NCBI GenBank assembly: GCA_009787135.1
Contig: WRGP01000232.1
Span: 1-18,191 of the forward strand
DNA length: 18,191 bases
Direction of reading: 5' to 3'
Origin: Bacillota bacterium
GTDB lineage: Bacteria > Bacillota > Clostridia > Christensenellales > Aristaeellaceae
Below are positions 7,409 through 14,332 of this stretch, in pieces. The translations under genes were made by a program, and so were the position numbers. Every line of letters starts with the position of its first letter. Positions within the stretch are counted from its first letter, which is position 1. Under the pieces are notes generated by a model that made no database searches, was not told the origin of the DNA, and was given only the letters and a program-made list of their open reading frames with translations.

Positions 7409-7426
7409 CGAATTGCGCGCAATTCG
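7409..7426. repeat. Perfect 18-bp palindrome, possible operator
   Basis: CGAATTGCGCGCAATTCG is its own reverse complement over all 18 bases. It lies in the 205-bp spacer between kbl and the P-loop gene, about 34 bp upstream of a -10-like TATACT. This position and symmetry suit a dimeric regulator site. With no loop it is a poor RNA hairpin and is not followed by a T run. No regulator gene is adjacent. Confidence 0.5.
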
Positions 7427-7459
7427 ATTTTTAGGCTGGCGAAATTTGCTTGTTTACAG

Positions 7460-7465
7460 TATACT
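7460..7465 (+). promoter_or_regulatory. Tentative -10 element for the P-loop gene and thrC
   Basis: TATACT at 7460-7465 is a good -10 hexamer in a locally A/T-rich stretch. The best-spaced -35 candidate (TGGCGA, 7437-7442) matches poorly. Transcription from here would give a leader of about 40 nt to the GTG start at 7514. An activator-dependent promoter, or read-through from kbl, are alternatives. Confidence 0.35.
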
Positions 7466-7513
7466 ATAGGCAATTGATTGTTCGTACAAAAAGGCGAAGG
7501 GAGTGGTAGGTAA

Positions 7514-7924
7514 GTGATTGAAGTCATCTTCGGGAAGAAGGGCTCCGGCAAGACAAAGCGTCTCATTGACATGGCCAACGATTCCATCAAGGATCAAAAG
7601 GGGGACGTGCTGTTCATTGACGACGACAACCGCTATATGTTTGACCTGCGCCACGAGATACGCTTCATCAACGCGGGCGAATACGGCGTGCATAGCGCGC
7701 CGATGTTCTTAGGCTTTGTATGCGGCCTGCTGGCGCAAAATTTTGATACGCGGCTGATCTTCGTGGATGCGTTCCTCAAGCTCGTCCGTGACGACATTCA
7801 AACGCTCGAATGGCTCTTTACAAAGCTTGCCGCGCTTGCAGGCCGGTCCAGCGTGCGCTTTGTCATCAGCTGCAGCGGCGATTTGGAAACAGCGCCCGAA
7901 TACCTCAAGCAATACATCATTTAG
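7514..7924 (+). CDS. Small conserved P-loop NTPase-like protein, function unknown
   Basis: A 136-aa cytoplasmic protein with a Walker A motif at the very N-terminus (GKKGSGKT, residues 7-14) directly after a beta strand (MIEVIF). A DVLFIDDDNRY segment (31-41) and a possible Walker B strand ending in an acidic residue (LIFVDAF, D85) follow. The C-terminal part has a helix and the strand VRFVISCSGD. It resembles short uncharacterised ATP-binding proteins that I recall as widespread in Clostridia, but I cannot name a function. The start is GTG at 7514, with AAGGGAG about 11 nt upstream; it places the P-loop at the normal distance from the N-terminus. thrC starts 11 nt after the stop, so the two are probably co-transcribed. 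It is too short to be a full AAA or ABC ATPase. A nucleotide kinase or a sensor role are guesses only. Confidence 0.75.
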   Translation: MIEVIFGKKGSGKTKRLIDMANDSIKDQKGDVLFIDDDNRYMFDLRHEIRFINAGEYGVHSAPMFLGFVCGLLAQNFDTRLIFVDAFLKLVRDDIQTLEWLFTKLAALAGRSSVRFVISCSGDLETAPEYLKQYII

Positions 7925-7935
7925 GAGATGCGTAC

Positions 7936-9432
7936 ATGTTGATAAGCACCCGTGGCGGTGGAGGGGTAACGGCATCCAGCGCAATCCTCCGCGGCATCGC
8001 GCCTGACGGCGGGCTGTACGTACCCGAGGCCCTGCCCCATTTTACCCTGGAGAATATTCGGGATTTGTGCGGCCTGACGTATCCCGAGCGCTGTCAGCGC
8101 GTTCTCTCCACGCTGCTGGACGACTATACCTTCGAGGAACTCGGCCGGGCGACGGCCGCAGCCTACGGAAACCGGTTTGAGCGCAACAATCCCGCGCCGC
8201 TGCGCACCATGTGCGGCAACACGCACCTGCTGGAGCTGTTCCACGGGCCGACCCTGGCGTTTAAAGACATGGCGCTGCAGCTCCTGCCCCATTTGCTTTC
8301 CATGGCCCTGCAAAAAAACGGCGTGACGGATGAGATCTGCATCCTTGTCGCCACATCCGGCGACACGGGTAAGGCCGCGCTGGAAGGTTTCTGCGATGTG
8401 CCGGGCACGCGCTGCGTCGTTTTTTATCCAAAGGACGGCGTTAGCCGCGCGCAATGCCTGCAAATGATCACGCAGGGTGGCGAGAACACGCACGTCATCG
8501 CTGTGGAAGGTAACTTTGACGACACCCAGACAGGGGTCAAGCGTATCTTCACGGACAAGGCGTTTGGCCTAAAGCTGGCCGAAAAGGGGCGCGTGCTCTC
8601 CAGCGCGAACAGCATTAACTACGGCAGGCTGGCCCCGCAGGTGGCTTACTATTTCTCCGCCTACGCGGATTTGCTGCTGCGAAAGGCCATCCGGCCGGGC
8701 GACCCTGTGCATTTTGTGGTTCCCACCGGCAATTTTGGAAACATCCTGGCCGCGGCGTATGCCCGCGACATGGGGCTGCCTATTGACAAGCTGATCTGCG
8801 CCTCCAACGCAAACCGGGTGCTTTCGGATTTCATTCAGACCGGCATCTACGATGTAAACCGCCCGTTTTATAAGACCTGTTCCCCCTCCATGGACATCCT
8901 CCTCTCCTCCAACCTGGAACGCTATCTCTTTGAGCTGTCAGGGCGCGACGCCGCCAAAGTCGTTGGGTGGATGGAATCGCTCCGGCGGGAGGGGCGCTAC
9001 AGCCTTGGGCCTCAGGCGCATAGCAACCTGCGCGGCAGGATGATCGGCGGCTGGGTGGGCAATGATGAGAGCATGAATACCATCCAGCGCGCCTTCAGCG
9101 AGTTCAACGTTATGATCGACCCGCATACCGCCGTGGCCTACACCCTGCTCAACCGCTACCGCCAAGACACCGGCGACATGACGCAGGCCGTTGTCGTGGC
9201 AACCGCCAGCCCCTATAAGTTTGGTCACGCCGTTGCCAGGGCGTTTAGCATGGCCGAAAAGGACGATTTTGCCTGCTGCCGTTCCCTTGCGCGCATGAGC
9301 GGCCAGCGGATTCCGCCGCAGATTGCCGCGTTGGAATCCATGCCCGTGAGGCATACGGCCGTGTGCGCGCCGGAGGAAATGATGCAAAGCCTGAACGATC
9401 TGCTCTTGAATCCCATGAAAAAAGCAATCTAA
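7936..9432 (+). CDS. thrC: Threonine synthase
   Basis: A PLP enzyme that converts O-phospho-L-homoserine to L-threonine, the last step of threonine synthesis. The 498-aa length fits the longer ThrC class found in many bacteria and yeast. The N-terminus is typical of the enzyme (MLISTRGGGG, then ILRGIAPDGGLYVPE). The PLP lysine is K110 in HGPTLAFKDMALQ. SGDTGKAALEG binds substrate or cofactor phosphate, and SANSINYGRLAPQ and PTGNFGNILAA are also ThrC hallmarks. The ATG at 7936 has AGGAG at 7923-7927, right after the upstream stop codon. Upstream in-frame codons belong to a frame overlapping the P-loop gene. No hom or thrB lies in the window. No T-box or threonine attenuator is visible ahead of the pair, so control may lie at the palindrome upstream. 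Confidence 0.96.
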   Translation: MLISTRGGGGVTASSAILRGIAPDGGLYVPEALPHFTLENIRDLCGLTYPERCQRVLSTLLDDYTFEELGRATAAAYGNRFERNNPAPLRTMCGNTHLLELFHGPTLAFKDMALQLLPHLLSMALQKNGVTDEICILVATSGDTGKAALEGFCDVPGTRCVVFYPKDGVSRAQCLQMITQGGENTHVIAVEGNFDDTQTGVKRIFTDKAFGLKLAEKGRVLSSANSINYGRLAPQVAYYFSAYADLLLRKAIRPGDPVHFVVPTGNFGNILAAAYARDMGLPIDKLICASNANRVLSDFIQTGIYDVNRPFYKTCSPSMDILLSSNLERYLFELSGRDAAKVVGWMESLRREGRYSLGPQAHSNLRGRMIGGWVGNDESMNTIQRAFSEFNVMIDPHTAVAYTLLNRYRQDTGDMTQAVVVATASPYKFGHAVARAFSMAEKDDFACCRSLARMSGQRIPPQIAALESMPVRHTAVCAPEEMMQSLNDLLLNPMKKAI

Positions 9433-9453
9433 AAAATCTATCTAAAAATCTAT
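9429..9453. repeat. Short imperfect tandem repeat in the thrC-rubrerythrin spacer
   Basis: CTAAAAAATCTAT (9429-9441) is followed directly by CTAAAAATCTAT (9442-9453); the copies differ by one A. It begins in the thrC stop codon and ends just before the rubrerythrin ribosome binding site. It looks like a local slippage duplication that leaves an A/T-rich spacer. No terminator is present here. Confidence 0.6.
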
Positions 9454-9474
9454 TGATGAAAGGGGTATAAATCA

Positions 9475-10017
9475 ATGAAGAAATGGGTTTGCACGGTATG
9501 CGGCTATGTACACGAGGGGGACGTCCCGCCGGAATTCTGTCCCCTCTGCAAGGCGCCCGCGTCAAAATTCAACGAGATGAGCGGGGAGAAAAAATACGCG
9601 GACGAACACGTAGTGGGCGTAGCCAAAGGCGTGGACGAGCGGATTCTCAGCGGCCTGCGCGAGAACTTTGCGGGTGAATCCAGCGAGGTGGGCATGTATT
9701 TGGCCATGAGCCGCGCGGCGGACCGCGAGGGATACCCGGAGATCGCCGAGGCGTTCAAGCGCTACGCCATTGAAGAGGCGGAACATGCGGCCCGCTTCGC
9801 GGAGATGCTGGGCGAGATTTTGACAAACAGCACGAAGAAGAACCTCGAAATGCGGGCGGACGCGGAATATGGCGCCTGCGACGGCAAGAAGAAGCTGGCT
9901 TCCCTGGCCAAAGAGCTGGGGCTGGACGCGATCCACGACAGCGTGCATGAGATGTGCAAGGACGAGGCGCGCCATGGCCGCGGCTTTGACGGCTTATTGA
10001 AGCGGTATTTCGGGTAA
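9475..10017 (+). CDS. rbr: Rubrerythrin (N-terminal rubredoxin domain, C-terminal ferritin-like diiron domain)
   Basis: A cytoplasmic peroxidase of anaerobes that reduces hydrogen peroxide with electrons passed from a rubredoxin-type iron centre to a diiron site. The 180-aa protein has the rubredoxin-like knuckles at the N-terminus: C6-x-x-C9 (CTVC) and C22-x-x-C25 (CPLC). This domain order is reversed compared with classical rubrerythrin, whose rubredoxin part is C-terminal. The four-helix diiron domain follows, with candidate ligands in FAGESSE (E68), EEAEH (E100-H104), DAEYG (E131) and HEMCKDEARH (E159, E164, H167). The Shine-Dalgarno GAAAGGGG is at 9458-9464. No strong promoter is visible; read-through from thrC is possible. 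The stop is 7 nt from the end of the convergent transporter operon. Confidence 0.93.
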   Translation: MKKWVCTVCGYVHEGDVPPEFCPLCKAPASKFNEMSGEKKYADEHVVGVAKGVDERILSGLRENFAGESSEVGMYLAMSRAADREGYPEIAEAFKRYAIEEAEHAARFAEMLGEILTNSTKKNLEMRADAEYGACDGKKKLASLAKELGLDAIHDSVHEMCKDEARHGRGFDGLLKRYFG

Positions 10018-10024
10018 GGAGACA

Positions 10025-11011
10025 CTACCGGTCCTCGCGGAAATAGTTCACCCCGCACCCCGCTGGCTGAGACCGCTCACGGCTTTGCCGAAGGCTTGTC
10101 AGCACCAGCACGAACACCGTAGCCGCGTACGGCAGCATATCGTACAGCTGCATGGGGATGCCCAGCGAAACGTACATGCGCAGGACGGACAGCCCGCCAA
10201 AGATCAGCGACGCGGCAAGCGCCTGCAAGGGGCTCCACGCCGCGAAGATCACGAGCGCCACCGCGAGCCACCCATACCCGTTCACGCAGTTATGCACCCA
10301 CACGCCCGAGCATGTCACCATGACCATGTACATGCCGCCCACGCCGCAGACGCCTCCGCCGATTACCGTGGCCGCGTACTTATACAGCGTCACGTTGATG
10401 CCGGCGGCGTCTGCTGTGGCTGGGTTCTCGCCCACGGCGCGCAGGTTTAGCCCCATGCGCGTGCGGCCCAGGAACCATGCCATCAAAAGCGCCGCGAGGA
10501 GCGCGAAATATACCACCCAGTTATACTGGAACAAGAGCCTGCCCAGCACGGGAATGTCCGACAGCGGGGAAACGCGCAGGCCGGCAAACGCGTTCTTGAC
10601 CGTCTGGCTGACCGCCACATACCCGCCGGCCCTGATGCCCATGAACTCGCCGAAAAAGTTGGCAAAGCCCGCGCCGAAGATAGCCAGCGTCAGGCCCGTC
10701 ACGTTCTGGTTGGCGCGGAGCGTCACCACGAGAAACGCGTAAATCAGCGCCCCCAGACCACCCGCCGCAAACGACGCGCCAAGGCTTAGCAGCGCGGCGG
10801 TTACACCGCTTGACGCGCCCTGGCCGGCCAGCGCCCATTGCTCATAGCAGTATGCGGCCATAAGGCCCGACACGCCGCCCATGAACATCATGCCCTCCAC
10901 GCCCAGGTTGAGGTTGCCCGCTTTGGACGTGAGGATATTGCCCAGCGTGCCAAGCAGCAGCGGCGTGCCCGCCAGAACAGCGGCGCAGAGCAGATTGATG
11001 ATTTTATCCAT
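10025..11011 (-). CDS. ABC transporter permease, NupQ/YufQ-like (BMP/nucleoside family)
   Basis: An inner-membrane subunit of a BMP-type ABC importer. The 328-aa, strongly hydrophobic protein has about eight or more membrane segments. It carries the family signature near the N-terminus (GNILTSKAGNLNLGVEGMMFMG), where GVEG marks the BPD_transp_2 fold, and a later motif GLNLRAVGENPATADAAGINV that fits the cytoplasmic coupling region. The ATG at 11011 lies inside the end of the upstream permease gene (8-nt overlap) behind AAAGGAG. The longer frame from 11065 would overlap more and lacks a site. It is the last gene of the operon, converging on rubrerythrin with a 7-nt gap and no terminator that I can see. 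Homologues in B. subtilis import guanosine and related nucleosides; the substrate here is inferred from family only. Confidence 0.9.
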   Translation of the reverse strand: MDKIINLLCAAVLAGTPLLLGTLGNILTSKAGNLNLGVEGMMFMGGVSGLMAAYCYEQWALAGQGASSGVTAALLSLGASFAAGGLGALIYAFLVVTLRANQNVTGLTLAIFGAGFANFFGEFMGIRAGGYVAVSQTVKNAFAGLRVSPLSDIPVLGRLLFQYNWVVYFALLAALLMAWFLGRTRMGLNLRAVGENPATADAAGINVTLYKYAATVIGGGVCGVGGMYMVMVTCSGVWVHNCVNGYGWLAVALVIFAAWSPLQALAASLIFGGLSVLRMYVSLGIPMQLYDMLPYAATVFVLVLTSLRQSRERSQPAGCGVNYFREDR

Positions 11012-12098
11012 CCAGCCGCTCCTTTCCCCCGCGGAGCACCAGCCGGTAGGTAAGAAAGAATTCACACCCGAGCATGAAGAACAGCAGCACGCCCGTCAGC
11101 ACGTCCGCCGCGGAAGCGGGAATTTTAAAGGTTGTCTGGATCTTGTTGGCCCCCTTTTTGAGCATGGCAATGGCAAAGGAAACGAAGACCATGATCGCGG
11201 GGTTCAGTTTGGACAGCCACGCGACCGTGATCGCGGTGAAGCCCACGCCGCCCGCCGTGGAGTCGGTCAGCGTATAGTCGGCGCCCGCCACCTGAATAAA
11301 GCCCGTCAGCCCGCACAGCATGCCGGAGAGGAACATGGTCCGCACGATGACGCGCCCTACGTTCATGCCCGCGTATTTGGCCGTGCGGGGGCTCTCGCCC
11401 ACGACCGTGATCTCATAGCCATGCTTTGTGTGGTGCAGGTACAGATAGACAAGCGCCGCCAGCGCCAGCGCGATGATCCAGCCGACATGCACCCCCAGCA
11501 GCTTGGGCAGCTTGGCGATATCCTCAAACATGGCGATCTTGGGAAAGCCGCGCAGCCTTGCATCCTTCCACGGCCCGTTCTGCAGGTATTTAATGTAACA
11601 CAGCGCGATGTAATTCATCATCAGCGTGAAAAGCGTCTCGTTCGTATCCCACTTGGCCTTGCACAGCGCGGGCAGGAGCCCCGCGAGGCCGCCGGCGAGC
11701 GCGCCCGCTATCGCCATGATGAGCAGCAACGGGGCGCGCGGCAGCGTGTCCGCCCAAAACAGCGCGAAATAGCTCGCCGCGACGGCGCCAAAGAGAATCT
11801 GCCCCTCGCCGCCGATATTCCAAAAAGACATCTTAAACGCCAGGGAGATGGCCAGCGCGGTGATCAGCAGGGGAATCGCCAGGCGGATGGTCTCCGCCAG
11901 CACCGTGCGCGTGCCCAGGCTCCCGATGATCATATCGGCATAGACCGCGAATGGATTGTGGCCCAGCGCGAGGATCATCAGCCCGCCTGTCAAAAGCGCG
12001 CACACCAAGGCCGCCGCCCGGATGAACAGCGCTTGCGCCGGTGAAATGTTCTCCCGCCGAACCATGCGCACAAGCGGATCGCGCTTTTCAGCGATCAT
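11004..12098 (-). CDS. ABC transporter permease, NupP/YufP-like (BMP/nucleoside family)
   Basis: The partner permease of the NupQ-like subunit, 364 aa and polytopic. After a short charged N-terminus (MIAEKRDPLVRM) come hydrophobic segments, the family marker AFKMSFWNIGGEGQILFGA, and the coupling-region motif YEITVVGESPRTAKYAGMNV, parallel to the GENPATADAAGI motif of the other permease. Its ATG at 12098 overlaps the stop of the ATPase gene (ATGA) and follows a GGAGG site, and its 3' end overlaps the NupQ-like start. The three transporter genes are therefore translationally linked, as expected for subunits assembled in fixed ratio. Together the two permeases form the heterodimeric channel. Nucleosides are the likely cargo; other BMP-family cargoes cannot be excluded. 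Confidence 0.9.
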   Translation of the reverse strand: MIAEKRDPLVRMVRRENISPAQALFIRAAALVCALLTGGLMILALGHNPFAVYADMIIGSLGTRTVLAETIRLAIPLLITALAISLAFKMSFWNIGGEGQILFGAVAASYFALFWADTLPRAPLLLIMAIAGALAGGLAGLLPALCKAKWDTNETLFTLMMNYIALCYIKYLQNGPWKDARLRGFPKIAMFEDIAKLPKLLGVHVGWIIALALAALVYLYLHHTKHGYEITVVGESPRTAKYAGMNVGRVIVRTMFLSGMLCGLTGFIQVAGADYTLTDSTAGGVGFTAITVAWLSKLNPAIMVFVSFAIAMLKKGANKIQTTFKIPASAADVLTGVLLFFMLGCEFFLTYRLVLRGGKERLDG

Positions 12099-13621
12099 GG
12101 CGCTGCCTCCGTCCGCCTATGCGCATGCGTCATCATCAGGCCGATCTCCTCCTTTGTGGCTGTTCTCGCGTCCACAATGCCGCTGACGCGGCCGCCGCAC
12201 AGCACCATGATCCTGTCGCACAGTTCCAGCAGCACATCCAGATCCTCGCCCACAAACAGCACGCCCACGCCTTTTGCCTTCTGCGCCTGCAGCAAATCGT
12301 AGACCGTATACGACGCGCTGATATCCAGCCCGCGCACGGGGTATGCCGCAATGATCATCTGCGGCGCTTCCATCAGTTCCCGCCCCAGCAGCACCTTTTG
12401 CACGTTCCCGCCGGACAGCTTGCTGACCCGCTGGCCAGGCCCGGTCGCGTTGACCGCAAGCCAGCGGATCAGTTCGCCCGCCTGCGCTTTGGCGGGCCCG
12501 CGGCGCAAAAAGATACCGCGCTGCTTGCGGTAGCCGCGCACCAGCAGATTCTCCGCGATGTTCAGGCTGCCGACAAGCCCCACGCCCAACCGATCCTCCG
12601 GCACAAACCCGATGCGCACGCCCGCGGCAAGGATCTGGCCTGGGTTCATGCCGGCAATGTTCACGCCGCCCACAACGATCCGCCCTTGCGCGCCCGGTTC
12701 AAGGCCTGCCAGCGCCTCGCACAGCGCCTGCTGCCCGCTGCCCGCCACCCCGGCCACGCCGAGAATTTCGCCGCCGCAAAGGTCGAAGCTCACGCCCTCC
12801 AGCACGCTATGGCCGTCCTTGTGGCGCACGGTCAAACCGCGCACGCCGCACAAGGGCTTTGTCTCCGCCTCCACGCGGCTGATCGCAAGGCGCATGGGGC
12901 GGCCGACCATCCCGTCCGTGAGCGACTGTACATCGGCCCGGGCTGTTTCCACGGTTTCAATGTAGCGGCCCTTGCGCAGGATGGTCACGCGGTCGCTGAC
13001 CGATAACACCTCGTGCAGCTTATGCGTGATGATAACGATCGCCTTGCCGTCCGCGCGCATGGCGCGCAGAATGGCAAAGAGCCTGTCCGTCTCCTGGGGG
13101 GTGAGCACAGCGGTCGGCTCGTCCAGGATAAGGATATCCGCGCCGCGATAGAGCACTTTGACGATCTCCACCGTCTGCTTTTCACAGACCGACATGCGGT
13201 AGACCTTCTTGTCCGGCTCCAGCGCAAAGCCGTATTTCGCGCTGATCTCGCGGATGCGGCCAGCCAGCGCCTTGCGGTCCAGCCGCACGCCGCCCGAAAG
13301 GCCCAGCACGATATTTTCCGCCGCCGTAAGCACATCCACGAGCTTGAAATGCTGATGGATCATGCCAATGCCAAGGGCAAAGGCATCCTTGGGGGCGCGG
13401 ATCGTAACCTCCCGCCCATCCACCAAAATATGGCCGCTGTCCGGATAGTAAATGCCGGACAGCATGTTCATCAGCGTCGTCTTGCCGGAGCCGTTTTCCC
13501 CCAAAAGCGCAAGAATCTCGCCGCGGCGCACGGCAAGCGAAACCCTGTCGTTCGCGACGACAGAGCCGAAGGTTTTGGTCACATCGCGGAGTTCAATGGC
13601 ATGCGGCCGGGGCGTTGTCAA
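12095..13621 (-). CDS. Double ABC ATPase of a BMP/nucleoside-type transporter (NupO/YufO-like)
   Basis: A cytoplasmic ATPase with two fused ABC domains, 508 aa, the normal length of the family. The first domain is canonical in Walker A (GENGSGKT, residues 41-48), the Q-loop area MIHQHFKLV, and Walker B LILDEP (D167, E168) followed by TAVLTPQE and the H-loop ITHKLHEV. Its signature reads MSVCEKQ, with C146 at a position often Gly or Ser. The second domain has a degenerate P-loop (GVAGSGQQ), an intact signature LSGGNVQK and a divergent Walker B (IIAAYPVRGLD), usual for sugar/nucleoside-type double ATPases. I chose TTG at 13621 because a GGAGGG site (13629-13634) sits 7 nt upstream and the fold starts right after it. 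The frame to 13705 would run into the PfpI gene. The 40-nt gap to the upstream gene supports one operon. Confidence 0.92.
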   Translation of the reverse strand: MTTPRPHAIELRDVTKTFGSVVANDRVSLAVRRGEILALLGENGSGKTTLMNMLSGIYYPDSGHILVDGREVTIRAPKDAFALGIGMIHQHFKLVDVLTAAENIVLGLSGGVRLDRKALAGRIREISAKYGFALEPDKKVYRMSVCEKQTVEIVKVLYRGADILILDEPTAVLTPQETDRLFAILRAMRADGKAIVIITHKLHEVLSVSDRVTILRKGRYIETVETARADVQSLTDGMVGRPMRLAISRVEAETKPLCGVRGLTVRHKDGHSVLEGVSFDLCGGEILGVAGVAGSGQQALCEALAGLEPGAQGRIVVGGVNIAGMNPGQILAAGVRIGFVPEDRLGVGLVGSLNIAENLLVRGYRKQRGIFLRRGPAKAQAGELIRWLAVNATGPGQRVSKLSGGNVQKVLLGRELMEAPQMIIAAYPVRGLDISASYTVYDLLQAQKAKGVGVLFVGEDLDVLLELCDRIMVLCGGRVSGIVDARTATKEEIGLMMTHAHRRTEAAP

Positions 13622-13661
13622 GCGCGATCCCTCCAAGTGAATGAAGAATAAATAACTGCCG

Positions 13662-14261
13662 TTACATGCCCGGCATTGACGCCCCGTAAAATCCGAACTT
13701 ATCAAAATGATACTGCTCGAGAATTTTATCTTCCGGCGCTATTTCCAGGGCAAGCATTACCTCTCTCGCAAATTCCAGCGACGCTGTGCCGTTGGCGGTA
13801 ATAATTTTTTTATCCCTTACCGCCTGTTGCATCCTATACCTGCTTTCCCCTGTGTATGCCTCGCCGGCCCATTGCTTTACGTCATCCAAAGCATTGCTCG
13901 TGTGATCCGCGTGATTTAATGCGCCGATTTTGCCCAGAAAAGCCGAAGCATCGCAAATGGCCCCCAACACTCTTTGATTCTCCAGAGCGTTTTGTACCAA
14001 GGGGATAACTTGCAAAGCGTTTTCATTTCTCCACGACATTCCCCCAACGAGGATCAACCCCTCAAAATCTGTCGGGGCCGATGGAATATCATAGTCCGGA
14101 AGGACGGTGAACCCGCCCATTGACCGAATGGGTTCTTTGGATAAAGATACTGTTTGTACGGCGTATCTGTCTTGACCCAGGGCAAGTATCCATGAAGATA
14201 GGTATGCGGCTTTCCAATCGGCATATTGATCCAAAATAACAAATAAAACCGTTTTCTTCAT
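13662..14261 (-). CDS. DJ-1/PfpI-family (type 1 glutamine amidotransferase-like) protein
   Basis: A 199-aa cytoplasmic protein of the DJ-1/PfpI superfamily, whose members include proteases, glyoxalase/chaperone-like enzymes and stress proteins. It has the N-terminal strand and loop MKKTVLFVILDQYADW, the oxyanion-type motif GLILVGGMSW (about 68-77) and the nucleophile elbow GAICDASAFLGKIG with C103. The acidic residue that usually faces the cysteine in DJ-1 proteins should be near residue 17; here the local residues are D15-W16-K17, so the active site may differ. The gene is visibly more A/T-rich than the transporter genes on both sides and uses codons unlike theirs, suggesting separate origin. 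It starts at 14261 after a GGAGA site and ends 40 nt before the ATPase. Within a BMP transporter operon it is unexpected. Closest in style to B. subtilis YoaZ-type proteins; function not assignable. Confidence 0.83.
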   Translation of the reverse strand: MKKTVLFVILDQYADWKAAYLSSWILALGQDRYAVQTVSLSKEPIRSMGGFTVLPDYDIPSAPTDFEGLILVGGMSWRNENALQVIPLVQNALENQRVLGAICDASAFLGKIGALNHADHTSNALDDVKQWAGEAYTGESRYRMQQAVRDKKIITANGTASLEFAREVMLALEIAPEDKILEQYHFDKFGFYGASMPGM

Positions 14262-14285
14262 TTCGTCATCTCCGCCATCATCAGA

Positions 14286-14313
14286 CTCAACGCATGCAAC
14301 ACCACGCGTTGAG
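14286..14313 (-). other. Intercistronic stem-loop between the binding-protein gene and the PfpI gene
   Basis: Arms CTCAACGC (14286-14293) and GCGTTGAG (14306-14313) form a perfect 8-bp stem with a 12-nt loop, located 19 nt past the stop of the binding-protein gene. There is no T run after it on the minus strand, so it is not a normal terminator. It may stabilise the upstream mRNA, giving more binding protein than permease, or act as a partial attenuator. Confidence 0.5.
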
Positions 14314-14332
14314 CCTGCCGTTTCACAAACGA

